Of a DNA stretch of 64,000 nt, positions 10,474 through 21,177 are shown piece after piece. The notes under the pieces were generated by a model. That model saw nothing but the letters and a program-made list of their open reading frames with translations, did no database searches and was not told where the DNA came from. Positions within the stretch are counted from its first letter, which is position 1. Each line of letters opens with the position of its first letter. The stretch is from Dactylorhiza incarnata (Eukaryota > Streptophyta > Magnoliopsida > Asparagales > Orchidaceae). The translations under genes and the position numbers were made by a program. Location: NCBI GenBank assembly GCA_033032865.1, contig JAWHQI010000064.1, positions 7,502,001 to 7,566,000 of the forward strand, given 5' to 3'.

Positions 10474-13026
10474 TGTATTACACATGGTAAAATTCTACAT
10501 ATTCAGTTTGTCACACTTTTCAATTTATGAAATATCTATGGTGAAATGTTTCTGGAAAATTATGAAATTTTGGACATGATGTTGTAGGTCATTACAACAC
10601 TATAGTAATTTTCTCAGAATTTTTGGAAGACATAAATTACTACTTGTTGTGTAAAGTTACATTTTCACCCCTTTTATTTTACAATGAAAATTAAGATTAT
10701 AAATTCTCTGAAAAATTGTGGAACTTTGAAAATCATGTTATTTTGTCATCTATTACCTCTGGAAATTTTATTAGCAAGTTTGAAATTACTGTCATGGTAC
10801 TTTTTTTGTAATTTGGAATATGCCCAATGATTAATGAATTTTAAATATAGGTCAAATTAATTTGAAATATGTCAAAACTCTGGACACTTCTTAAATTATC
10901 CAATATGAACATATGGTATGAATTGTAGCTCATTTGGACTTGATATGGTTAAGATTGCATCATAGGAATCAAATCTAGTTCAATCTCATTTTGGGCTGCG
11001 AATAGTAAAAACTTAATGTGATGATTTGATCAGCAAGATCACTTAGAAAATCAGTAAGATTTGGATCATAGCAGTAACATATCATTTACATCAGCCCTTA
11101 GAAGTTATGAAATTTTTGGAGAACATTCGTACTATAATTTAGGGAATAATTTAGATTCTTGTCGCACTATGCAAAAAGGGGTAGTTAATACCTTATGAGA
11201 TTATAATAATTATTCAGCATGGGGAAGTGTTCATGATATACCATTAGGGTATGATTAGAGTCATTGAGAATCACACAAGACCTACACCATTTAGAGGATG
11301 AGAGATCTTAAGTGTTGAGCATCGTTCAAGAGAACGTTTGCTTAAGAATTGGGTGAAGGATAAGTCATAAATCATCTAAGTTATAAAGAGTAATAAGGAG
11401 AGTGGGTATTCAGAAAAAGGGAAGTCACCAATAATAGAAAATGTCCTGGAAAGGAGAATTTGGGCTTCAGCCCATCGCATTCTCTAGTACCGCTGAGAGC
11501 CCTTCACCGGGCAAACCTCGGGAAGTCCAGGATTCACCTTAAACTTCTAAGTATAACAATAATTAGATAAGAGTAGTCTAACTAAATGAATAAGAGATTT
11601 GGTAACTTTATCCCGAGTTAAGGGATGTGAAGTTGTATATCAGGACAGGTTAGTCCTGCGAACTGGAGGTTCGGGAGGTTGTATATCAGGACTGGTTGGT
11701 CCTACGAGCTGGAGGCTCGAGTTGTGATAAATTGCATACGCATAATTAGTGGCGGCTCTTCGGTATTGGACCGGTCCTCACACCGACGGAAGTACGTTGA
11801 CTTAAGCAGGTGTAAGGGTTTGAGGGGCCAGTAGGTTGTTTATGCTGCGGTCTGGAGGACAACCCCCGAAAATGTGCACCCGACCTTAAAGACTGGTGGC
11901 TTCCAGCAAAGAGTACGCAAGATTCTAGAGTGCACCTAGGATGTGTACAAAGGCGTACGAAGGGTCTAGGCCTGGTAGTGTGTATACCCGCTTAGGAGTG
12001 AAGGCACCCGATCCACTGCTGTCGTAGCCACAACGGTGGTACCAGAGAGTGAAGCTAGCTCCTAAAATGGGGAATGAAAGGTTTGTGGTCACATAGTCGT
12101 GTGGGTGAGTTGCACTTGTATGAATCATATCATAGCATGCATATCATAACATACATAAACCATATAACATTAATTGCAGACCCTTATCATATAAATTAGT
12201 ATGGGTTCTTTTATATGATAAGTTAAACTTCTAGAAATCTTAACTTATAAGTTTGTATGGGCATTCATATAAGTTAAGATACTTATGTAACAGTAGAATA
12301 TTTTATTTGTTTACTGTACTTGCGTGCACTGCTTTACTTACTTCTTTTACCGTTCTTTACTACTTACCTTCTTATACTGCTAGTATAGTTTACCTTGTGA
12401 TGTATATACCCGCTAGTATAGTTTACCTTGTTATGAATATACTTGCTAGTATAGATTACCTTATCATCTGCATTTGTTATTCCACTTTATTGTCCTCCGC
12501 TTCCTTTCTCCCGTTCGGTGCCTAGGAGTCGGGGGGGAGGCGGGGACAAAATTGGCTTAGTCTTTATGACTAACGATCGGTTGTGACCATTGGAGCCCGA
12601 GGAGATGGAGCACCAGCACGACCAGACAGACATGGTGGCGGGAACTGAGGAGCAGGTGTCACGCATTACTTCCACTATAAGACAGGTGCTGGATGATGAG
12701 AGTGTTTATCTTCCACGTAGAGTGTTGTTAGAGGAGTTTATTTTGTTGCATTTCATTTGGTTATGTATCAGGCATAAGCTCTTACTCTCTTTTTGTGCCC
12801 ATTGCTGGACTATTATGTTTCTTTTATGAAATATTGTGATGTGGACTTGCTTATTACTATTTCTTACTCTATTCTCTATTGGCCTAAAGGTTAAATGATC
12901 GTATTAGCCGGTAGAATTGGCGTCTTGCAGTGGCGACTAACCCGTGTGTTGGTGTCATTCGTAAGGCGGCGGTTCTGGGCATAAGACCGGGGTAACCCTC
13001 CTAGTAAGGGGGAGGGGGGTCTTACA

Positions 13027-13999
13027 CGTAGTTGGTTCCAACACCATCTGGGTTTCGTCCTCTACTATCAACGACATCCCCCAAGTCGGTAATACGAACC
13101 TCCCACTACCCGGCTCGAATCGCTCACCATTCGCCCATGTTGTAGGTTCCAACACCATCTGGGTCTCGTCCTCTAAACTGCGACGTCAGGGTCTGCCCCC
13201 TCGCGCTCACAAATGGTTCGAAGTGTTTGCTCTTCACCGCTACTATCAACGACATCCCCCAGGTCGATAACGCGAACCCCCCACTACCCGGCTTGAATCC
13301 CTCGCCATTCGCCCACGTAGTAGGTTCCAACACCATCTAGGTCTCGTCCTTTAAACCACGTCGCCAGGGTCTGCCCCCTCGCGCTCACAAACGGTTCGAA
13401 GCGTTTGCCCTTCACAACTACTACCAATGGCATCCCCCAGGTCAGTAATGTGAACCTCCCACTACCCGGCTTTTATCGCTTACCATTCGCCCACGTAGTA
13501 GGTTCCAACACCATTTGGGTCTCGTCCTCTACTATCAACGACATCCCCCAGGTCGATAACACGAACCTCCCACTACCCGTCTCGAATCGCTCTCCATTCG
13601 CCCACGTATTAGGTTCCAACACCACCTGGGTCTCGTCCTCTAAACCGCATCGTCAGGGCCTTCCCCTCGCGCTCGCAAATGGTTCGACGTGTTTTCCCTT
13701 CACCGCTACTATCAACGACTTCCCCCAGGTCGATAAAGCAAACCTCCCACTACCCGGCTCGAATCACTTGTCATTCGCCCACGTAGTAGGTTCCAACACC
13801 ATCTGGGACTCGCCCTCTAAACTGCATCGCCAGGTCCTGCCCCCTGGCGCTCGCAAACGGTTCGAAGCGTTTACCCATCATCGTTACTATCAACGACATC
13901 CCTCAGGTCAGTAATGCGAACCTCACACTACCCGTCTTGAATCGCTCGTCATTTGCTCACGTAGTAGGTTTCAACACCATCTGGGTCTCGTCCTCTAGA
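13027..13999 (+). repeat. Tandem array with 178-bp and 111-bp unit forms
   Basis: Seven starts of GGTTCCAACACCATCTGGG fall at about 13034, 13146, 13322, 13501, 13612, 13789 and 13967. Spacings are about 111, 177, 179, 111, 178 and 178 bp. The short form lacks an internal segment of roughly 67 bp (from about CTAAACCGC to CACCGCTAC). The array continues left of the Tekay-like element, because that element's target site lies within a unit. Tandem arrays between pol and 3' LTR are known for Tat/Ogre elements and can seed satellites. Confidence 0.88.
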
Positions 14000-14199
14000 C
14001 GCCAACTCCGTAAAAGCAGAACATAATTTGCTGAACAAATTGTCGGTTCAAATGCCACAGAAACTCTACTACTAGAAGAGCTAAAAGCTAAAACAGTTAC
14101 ACAAGTGACGCAATCCATCAACAGCAATACAGCCAGCAAATGATACTCCACAAATACAGAGATACAAATATATCATCTCAGATACAAAATACAATCAAA

Positions 14200-15818
14200 A
14201 GGGAAAGCCAACAAAATAATGGAGAAACTAATTCTCGGCGTCAGAAACATAATGCTCATCTTCAGAGAGAACTCTGGCACCCAATCCGAATGCATCGCAG
14301 TCTCATGTCCTCACAACCAAGCGGAGGGCCTTCCCCATCCCACGCATGAAAGCCACCTCGCGCTCATCCTCAAGTTGGGGCTCTACTTCCTTGCTTCATA
14401 TTTCCTCGCGAACCTCCTCTGAGATCAAAGAGCAGTCCCTCACATAATCTATGGAGACTTTGTACTCAGCAAGCCCAGCAGCCTTCAGCTCAGCAGCCCG
14501 CTCCTGCGAAGAAAGACGCTCCACCTCTGTCTTCAAAGACACCAACACAGCCTCCATACGAGCCGATGTAGCTCGCGAATTCTCCAACAAATGAGTCGAA
14601 CCCTCCATAAGGGCCTTCTCCGTCTGAACTTCAGCATAGGACTCCTCCAGCTCCGCCCGCAACCCAGCCTCGATCTGTCGAAAGCGGGACATATCACGAT
14701 CTCGTCTCCCTTTCAAGTCAACAAAGGAACTCCGCGCATCACGAAGCTCCTCCTGAAGGATGAGATAACTATCTTTCAGGCCAACGTAGCAGTTGTTCCA
14801 TGTAAGAGCAATGCTGGTCTGAACTCTAATCTGAAAAAAGAAAGGAAAATCAGGTTAATCACAAGACAAATCAACGAACAAAGATTAAGTCACAAATCAT
14901 ACCGCAGCATTCATGGCCTCAAGAGAAGAAGAAACTCATCTCGCCCTAATCGACGGCGGAACAGAAGCATCCTCGGGAGCCTGGGGGGGCAGAAGGAACC
15001 TGGGGGCGGCAATAGAGTCAAGTACCTTCACATCAAGATTGATGGGAACGTCATCAACTCTCGAGCTACAAGGGGCCGCCTCGTCAATATGCCCCTCCAC
15101 CTGACAAGAGAGACGAGGCGCTGAATCTGAACTATCATTCTTGAAAACCAATCTCCTCTTCCGGCCTCGATCTAATGGAACGGCTACGGAGCGCTCATCA
15201 TCGGTAAAAAGACCACACAGTAAGAGACGCTTCTCCTCAACAAACACAGAAATGGCAAAATAAAGGGTTCGCCAATGCGTGAGGCTCGAAAAACCCCAAC
15301 ACTGGGGTAAACTCTCGCACACGACCCTTCAAACGGCGGCAGCGGTCAGGAAGTGACCTCCAAAGCTCCGGCAAGCCACAAGAATTCCTGATATAGCCAA
15401 ATAATGTATTTTCGTAGCGGCGGTCCGCTCGGTTCTCAAACTCAAGCCATTGTTTGTTGCTGAAGACTTCAATCCGTCCGACTCCATCCGAGCACACGAC
15501 ATACCACTGCCTGAAGAGATTTAGGGTGAATCTCGATTCATGCTCTCTAAAGAAGGCGATCCGTCCCGCAATTCGTGTTATCCCAGCATGAGTAAATTGG
15601 GACACTGGCACGTCACAATGCTTCAAGATTTCAACCAGCTCCTCACAGGGAGGCAAGCGAAATCCAGACCTCAGGGACGACTCACACAAAGTCATCCAGC
15701 CCCGCGGAGGATTCTGAGCGCGTTCCTCAACTTGCAGAATCTTTACCTCTAAGTCAGCAGACAAGCCGAACTGCTTCCTCCAGACGCCAATATGTTCGAC
15801 AGACAAAGAAGAACGCAA
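14200..15818 (-). pseudogene. Antisense accessory gene of the Tat-like element (broken)
   Basis: Read on the minus strand, the N-terminal part (15818-15237) contains LPPCEELVEILKHCDVPVSQ, GRIAFFREHESRFTLNLFR and FSNKQWLEFENR. This pattern resembles the domain called putative gypsy-type transposon (Transposase_28), found in plant Gypsy accessory proteins. It continues, after a frame change, in a Ser/Arg-containing stretch (15240-14936). An intron with GT-AG ends and a T-rich acceptor fits 14902-14831, and its removal joins EAMNAA to IRVQTSIALTWNN. The last exon encodes a coiled coil (LRAELEESYAEVQTEKALME, about 14650) and reaches a stop near 14400, with further coding-like sequence to about 14300. 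It runs against the element's own direction, as in the other Tat element here. The N-terminal start is uncertain. Confidence 0.62.
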
Positions 15819-15889
15819 TCAGATCAGCCTATCTTGCGTGCACCGCCTCGTAGCATGAAAGAAAAAATTAATTAAGTATTTACATAGAC

Positions 15890-16130
15890 GCAGCACCCGC
15901 GCACACTTCACGCGCGAAAGCACCTGCACTGCGCGCGGGCGAGCATCCGCACTGAGCACGGGTGCACCATCGTGCGCAGTGCGCGCAGGCACACCCGCGC
16001 GTGCCCTACGCACAGGCGCACAGTGTGCAGGAACACCCGCTCGCGCCCTGCGCGCGGGGACACCCCCGTGTGTGCATGCGCGCTAGACCCGCGCATCGCT
16101 ACGGTCGCTCGCGCATGCGTCTTCCTCGCA
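15890..16130 (+). repeat. GC-rich CGCGC minisatellite-like stretch
   Basis: Imperfect words such as GCGCAGGCACACCCGCGCG alternate over about 240 bp just upstream (minus strand) of the accessory gene. The open frames here are by-products of low-complexity sequence. It may belong to that gene's 5' leader or promoter. Confidence 0.55.
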
Positions 16131-16263
16131 CTTCTCTGTCAACACGTACCTCTTTCCGATTTTCTTCCTGCGCCCCCTTTCGCGATACGCACTCCGACTA
16201 CATGCTCACGCTAGTCTCTCATAAAAAATTCCCCAAATTTCACTCGCTCCGGCACCTGACTTC

Positions 16264-16281
16264 GGGGACCTGGGGGGCAAA
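16264..16281 (+). other. Polypurine tract of the Tat-like element
   Basis: GGGGACCTGGGGGGCAAA lies directly before the LTR start TGATGGGG. Confidence 0.75.
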
Positions 16282-16539
16282 TGATGGGGTCTCGCCCATT
16301 TTATAGGGATTACGGGCTGCGAATAGCCGGAATCCCATAACCTCCCACAACCTTAGTGGGGAGTTAGGATAAAACCGTCGCACGCACGATCATGACACGC
16401 GATCATCGCGTGATCCGCCGCCCTAACCGCCCATGTGGGTCGGCCACCGCCGAAATCCCATCACCGGCGCCCCGCCACAGAACGGGCATCGGCGGCAAGC
16501 GACCATCACGCCCCCCCCCCCCCCCCCCCCCCCCCGGCC

Positions 16540-16730
16540 TACCCACCGGCCGACCAAGGCCGCGCCCACCAGCGAGCGACCAAGGCCGGCCTCCTGGTCG
16601 GCTAAGGTTGCCCTCTCACGGGTGCGCGACCAAGGCCGCGGGACGGCCTCCCGGTCGACCAAGGCCGCGAGGTCGGCCTCCCGGTAGACCTCATGGCCGG
16701 CCTTGGCCGAGTGCCCTTGGCGCGCGGCCA
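16540..16730 (+). repeat. GGCCGACCAAGGCCG short repeats
   Basis: About six irregular copies of CGACCAAGGCCG or CGGCCTCCCGGTCGACC lie in the LTR. The high GC content leaves all frames open, so the long open frames here are not evidence of genes. Confidence 0.6.
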
Positions 16731-17146
16731 CCAGCCGCCTCACAATCCGGCCGATCGGGTGGTCGGCTGGTTTTGGCCGCACGGCCGCAAAGCTGCTAGG
16801 CCGCAAGGGCCTTGCGGCCATGCGACCGGCCGCTCAAGACCGGTCTCCCCTCCGGCCGGCCTTCCGATCTCCTCTCGCCGTCCGATCTCCTCGCCAGCCG
16901 GAGTCCGCTGCCGTCCGATCGCCCGCTTGCGTTCTCCACCTTCCAATTTGCGGGTAACCACCCACGTAACTGCTAGTGTAACCACTCGTAGTGGGTGGGT
17001 GCAGATATCCAGATTCACATTAGTTTGTGCTTAGAGAAATTTCTAATTTATACTTATCGTAATTCTTATAGATTGGCCTGCTTTTAGTATTTATGGTGGT
17101 TACGGCCTGCGATTATCCGCATAACCACCGTAATCACCTCTGGGGC

Positions 17147-17156
17147 CTATAAATAG
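17147..17156 (+). promoter_or_regulatory. TATA box of the Tat-like LTR
   Basis: CTATAAATAG is a good plant TATA consensus, about 870 bp into the LTR. A GA tract (about 17213-17232) follows roughly 65 bp downstream, as common in plant 5' leaders. Confidence 0.6.
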
Positions 17157-17367
17157 AACCACAAGGCTTCTTCTTTTTCCTATGCTATTCTCCTCCTCCT
17201 CCTCCTAAGTTCAAGAGAGAGAGAGAGAGAGAGCTCTCTTGAAGATATCCCTCCTCTTCAAAGTCATGCTTGTCGGAATCTTCAAGCACCTCGAAGACAG
17301 AACAAGATCTTCGTCCTCCTTCAAGCATTCTGAAGGACGTCCAGTAACTCGCCGGCCCAAATTTCAG

Positions 17368-17545
17368 AATGCCCAGGTTCCAGAATGCCAAGTTCCACAG
17401 CGCGCCGAGTTCCACAGCGCGCATAAGTTCTAGAACACCAAGTTCCAGAGCGCACCGAGTTCCAGAGCGCGCACAAGTTCCAGAACGCCAAGTTTCAGAG
17501 CGTGTCGAGTTCCAGAGCGTGCACAAGTTCCAGAGCGCGGTGTTC
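17368..17545 (+). repeat. 18-bp minisatellite (GTTCCAGAGCGC)
   Basis: About nine or ten imperfect copies of an 18-bp unit, such as AAGTTCCAGAGCGCACCG, lie downstream of the TATA box, in the presumed R region or leader. Confidence 0.75.
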
Positions 17546-17825
17546 CCCACCACTACAAAGAAGAAGTCTGAGCTTTGAGAGTGGTGGCATGTCACCCTCC
17601 GAACGCCTCTCTCTCTCATCCCCAAAGTTGTAATGAGGAGCGGTCTGTCGCCCTCGGTCTTTCAAGAAAGCCTAGTAAAGAAGCAACAAATAGTGAAGTT
17701 TGGTCGGCACCGTCCCGGCACCGTCCCGACCTTGAGTAAACCGCAGCAATAAATACAAGTGACAGTGCACAAGCCTCCTGTGCGGCAACGACTGTACCTC
17801 GCCCAGGAGTTTTCCGCATAATCAA

Positions 17826-19170
17826 ATGTTTTCGCTAGAGTTTTTCGACCTACGCACACGTTTTTCGCCCGGGAGAGCGTTTTCCTACAAGGTGTGTTTT
17901 TCGGGCGGGCACGAGTTTTTCGGTCGGGCGCGTGCTTTTCGACCGGACGTTCATTTTTCTCTCAGGCGGACTTTTTTCGCGCGGGAGCGCGATTTTTCTC
18001 GAGCGCGCATTTTTCTCCCGGGCGCATATTTTTCTCCCGGGTGGGCGTTTTTCGGCCAACCAGGTGTTTTTTCGGTCAGCCGGGCATTTTTCACCCGGGC
18101 GCACTTTTTTCGCTCGGGCGCGCATTTTTCGACCCGGGCACACTTTTTTGGACCAGCGCGAATTTTTTTCGTTCGGGCGCACGTTTTTCCGCCCGAGCAC
18201 GTGTTTTTCAGCCGGACGGGAATTTTTTCATCCGGGGCACGTTTTTTCGCCCAAGTGCGCATTTTTCGTCCAGGCGCGCGTTTTTTTTCCCGGGCGCAAG
18301 TTTTTTAGTCGGGCCTGCGTTTTTCATCCGGACGCGCATTTTTTAGTCGGGCGCGCGTTTTTCGCCCAAGCGCGCTTTTTTCTCCCGGGCGCGGGTTTCG
18401 GGCGCATTTTTTTGCCCGGGCGCGCGTTTTTTGCCCGCGCGCGTGTTTTTCGCCTGGGTGCGCATTTTTCGCCCGGGCGCGCAGTTTTCGCCCATGCGCA
18501 AGTTTTTCCGCCGGACACGCGTTTTTTAGCCGGGCGCGCGTTTTTTAGCCGGGCTCGCATTTTTCAGCCGGGCTCGCATTTTTCAGCCGGGCGCACGTTT
18601 TTCGCCCAAGCGCGCATTTTTCGCCCGGGCGTGGTTTTTTCGCCCGGGAGCGCGTTTTTTGCCAGGGCGCGCGTTTTTCCCCGGGCGCGCGTTTTTCGCC
18701 CGAGCGCGCGTTTTTCGCCCGGGCGCGCGTTTTTCGCCGGGCGTGCGTTTTTTCGCCTGGGCGCACGAATTTCTCCCGGGCGCGCGTTTTTTGCCCAATC
18801 GCGGGTATTTTGCCCGGGTGCGCGTATTTCTCCCGGGCACGCATTTTTTGCCCGGAAAAAAATGCGCACCTGGGCGAAAAAATTGCGCTTGTGCGAAAAA
18901 CGTGTATCTTAAAACATATTATGCAATTTAATGCGTTCGGCGCTAACGCCTATTTTGAGTTTTATAAAATTATTGTATAATGTCAATTCCAATACCAATT
19001 TCATTATTCAGTCGAACAACTTTTGTGTCTCAATTCCAATTCTGTTAACTAAATTCAATTTTACAGCCGAACAACAAAATTGAAATTCTGTATAAAATCA
19101 ATTCATGTAGATATTGATTTTCGTCGAAAAACTAATTCCAGAAGCCAATTCAGTTCAAACTAACGGACCC
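17826..19170. mobile_element. Right part of a TIR element carrying a GC-rich 20-bp array
   Basis: The array (17834-18905) is followed by AT-rich DNA ending AACTAACGGACCC at 19170 and then TTA. The reverse complement, GGGTCCGTTAGTTTGAACTG, looks like a MITE-type terminal repeat of the Tourist kind. The matching left end is not in the window, probably because the Tat-like element inserted into this one. Only the right end and the array are supported. Confidence 0.45.
17834..18905 (+). repeat. Array of about 50 units GTTTTTCGCCCGGGCGCGC
   Basis: The unit is 19-22 bp: a T5-T7 run, CGCCCGGG, and a variable CG-rich tail. The core CGCCCGGGCG is a palindrome. Because the unit has no stop in most frames, long open frames appear on both strands; they are a compositional by-product. 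At 18850-18905 the orientation flips to GGGCGAAAAAA units, giving a short inverted end. The same unit in opposite orientation makes up 54110-55080. Confidence 0.9.
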
Positions 19171-19297
19171 TTAATAAATTGCATTTTCAGTTATTTAAAA
19201 AAAAATGGAAGTCAAAATATTTCAAGAATATAGTTTACAGGTGAGTACGGAAATAAAAGATATTTGTGTTATTCGGGCATACCTAAAAAAACTCTCA

Positions 19298-19500
19298 GGC
19301 CCGGTTTGGCGGGGAGGATTTCCAGCATAGGAAATCTAAGGGGAGATGACTGTGATGGCGGTCGCCTTTGTATGGCTGAAGTCCGTGGAAAATCCGCGGA
19401 AGGCGGGGCCGGATCCTCGCCGCCTGGCCGCAGCTCCGCCAAACGACGCGTGGTCACGGGCGGTGGCATTCGCGGCGGATCCGTCCAACCAAAGGAAGCC
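19298..19500. mobile_element. Tourist-like MITE (probable)
   Basis: The left end reads GGCCCGGTTTGGCGGGG and the right end, reverse-complemented, GGCTTCCTTTGGTTGGACGG. They are flanked by TCA and TTA, which would be a TTA duplication with one change. About 203 bp, GC-rich, no coding capacity. The imperfect ends keep confidence low. Confidence 0.4.
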
Positions 19501-20999
19501 TTAATGATGGACGATTTTGTAAGAACATATTAAATCATTTACATATCAAAATAAACCAATTTTTAGCCGGTAAAATGTGGGGAGCAGAACTGTCCCTGAA
19601 AGCCTGAAACTCTGCGGGCTGTGGTGTAAAAGGTAAAGTTTCCCAGAAAAACCCGACTTGGGGCAGATGTGGGCCTGCCCGGTCAGTGCTGTGGGCACTT
19701 TATAGGGAACAAGTAGCAGCCCGAGATGCAAATTTGTTTCCATGATCGGCCGCCGATCAAAAATTGATCGCGCCAACAAAAAATTGTAAACAGTGAAGAT
19801 CTCCGCCGGTGAGCAGCATGGCTGAGGTGGTGATCATCACCGGTGGGTGAAGTGCTAACTTCTAGATTCTTCTCGACGGGACAAAAATGATTTATCAAAT
19901 AAAGATAAGCCCAGCTTGGCGGCGCTGCGGCCGCGGTGTTCATTGACGAATTACGTTCACTGGGTGCTTCTTCTACCTCAGCGGGCGCCAGAATTTGGAA
20001 CCCAGACCGAAAAATTACGCCGGGGGCATAGCTCCAAGAAAAGTTAGTTATTTACCCAAAATGTTAACCAACCCATTTACATTATATCACAAAGGCACTC
20101 TGGCTGGATTGCAGATTTAAGTCATGCTTGGCGGGCTGGTCTCCAGGTCGCACCTCCGAGCTGCAGGTTGTTCTTCAAACTGTGTCACCGACACACAACA
20201 ATTGAAAGACTCTTTGTGAGCATTGTAGAATGAATGATGACTTATCACCCTCGCTAAAAAAATGTGTACTCTGAGAATATTACCAGTGAATTTCTCCTAA
20301 ACAGGATTTGGCCTCGTGGTTTTGTCCCTTTTCAGGGTTTCCACGTACAAAATTTGACATCAACGTTATTTTGGTTGTATGCATCTTTGATTGAATCTCA
20401 AGCTAAGTCGAACATATTCTATCAAATTCATCACACTTTTTTGAAAACTTTTCAAAGATAGTACTTGTTGGACAATAGTACACTTATTGATAGCAAAAAA
20501 AACAGAAGAGACTTCTACGTCCTAGATAAGGAAAATACTGAATGGCGCCTCGCGCAAGACAAGTACTACCAATTTCGGTGATATGGACACTCGTTTACTA
20601 ATAATACTCCCTCCTCATACATTTGATGTTAGTTCTGGCAGGCTACCCAAGACACGATACTCTTAGTGATGAGCAATCACTCTCAGATGGGGCAAGTTCA
20701 ACTCATCATGCGTGCCCGAGCAATATTCTGCCAGCCACCCTACATGACCCATCTAGCCAACCCAGGGACACAGTTGGAACCGAACTGTGTATGATGTGAT
20801 TAGTCGAAGGAGAAGGCTAGGATAAGAAGTGGCATGCCACGTACCAACATAATTCCCTCATGTCCGAGTAGATCTTGTTTTATCACATACCACACTGACT
20901 TAAGATTCCCCAACTTGAGACGTTCGATGGGACCAACGACTCCTCTGGACACATTGGTCATTTACTCGGAGATGTTTAGAGCACCAAACCAGCTCTGTT
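19501..20999. other. Gene-free stretch
   Basis: No reading frame with a recognisable domain, no repeat pair and no RNA gene was seen. A minus-strand open frame at 19683-19943 starts in a GC-rich patch and looks like chance or a relic. Confidence 0.5.
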
Positions 21000-21004
21000 G
21001 TTGT

Positions 21005-21177
21005 TAGTGCGCTCGAATCATCCTACGTGGCCGTCAAGTTTGGAACAACCTCCATGTTGCCCCAGCAGGAGTATTTATAGGTGTAACCCTAAATCCCCGA
21101 CGGGTTATTGGATGCCTACCGGATCCACACCAAACTCATTAAGTATCTGTTCACATTTATATAAATATACCTCAGCA
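21005..21177 (-). repeat. 3' LTR of the minus-strand Copia
   Basis: It aligns with 37507-37678 over its full length. On the minus strand it starts TGCTGAGGTATATT, preceded by the purine-rich GGCGGAGAT. It contains a TATA-like CTATAAATAC on the minus strand (about 21073). Confidence 0.82.

Larger units (their letters stand above)
1739..13026 (+). mobile_element. Ty3/Gypsy chromovirus (Tekay-like), decayed
   Basis: The order is 5' LTR remnant (1739-2279), iMet-type primer site, gag, protease, RT, RNase H, integrase, a chromodomain-like end, polypurine tract and a very long 3' LTR (7084-13026). The chromodomain-like C-terminus and long LTRs starting TGTAACACCC fit the Tekay/Del lineage. The 5' LTR is cut by the Copia element on the left, so its first 4.3 kb are outside the window. 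The right-hand target duplication is CGTAG (13027-13031), and the uninterrupted site is visible in the neighbouring tandem repeats as CCCACGTAGTAGG. Many stops make it non-functional. Confidence 0.88.
7084..13026 (+). repeat. 3' LTR of the Tekay-like element, with hAT insertion
   Basis: It spans TGTAACACCC to GGGTCTTACA, 5943 bp, or about 4.83 kb without the hAT element at 9368-10473. The last 530 bp match the 5' LTR remnant. Inside are a cluster of CGTCGATCGACGGG words (about 7290-7610), a 17-base C run (8090-8106), long AT-rich stretches (8440-11460), and a block ending CCTCGGGAAGTCCAGGAT (about 11500-11530) that recurs in an unrelated element near 46255. The short open frames in it have no recognisable domains. 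Confidence 0.82.
13027..17824 (+). mobile_element. 3' portion of a Tat-like Gypsy element
   Basis: From left to right are a tandem-repeat array, an accessory gene on the opposite strand, a polypurine tract and an LTR. This is the arrangement of the 3' half of the Tat element at 25931-36899, here in plus orientation. The pol part would lie to the left, across the Tekay-like insertion and outside the window. The LTR begins TGATGGGG and ends AATCA, so its ends form the short inverted repeat TGAT/ATCA. Assignment to the Tat lineage rests on architecture and the accessory gene, since no RT of this element is in view. Confidence 0.65.
16282..17824 (+). repeat. LTR of the Tat-like element
   Basis: It is 1543 bp, starts TGATGGGGTCTCG and ends GCATAATCA. 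It contains a 25-base C run (16511-16535), GC-rich GGCCGACCAAGGCCG repeats (about 16540-16700), a TATA box, a GA microsatellite and GTTCCAGAGCGC repeats. The right-hand 5-bp target duplication would be AATGT (17825-17829); its partner is outside the window, so the boundary rests on the PPT and the TGAT/ATCA ends. Confidence 0.68.

Noticed and set aside
16392..17034. Proline/arginine-rich open frames on both strands
   Set aside because: They lie in a GC-rich LTR with a 25-base C run; composition alone keeps frames open.
17826..18931. Many long overlapping open frames on both strands (Phe/Arg/Gly-rich or Arg/Lys-rich)
   Set aside because: They are translations of a 20-bp GC-rich array in all frames; no start context, domain or codon signal supports a gene.
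19683..19943. Possible small host gene on the minus strand
   Set aside because: No domain, no intron signals or promoter, and a neighbouring overlapping frame in the same GC-rich patch.
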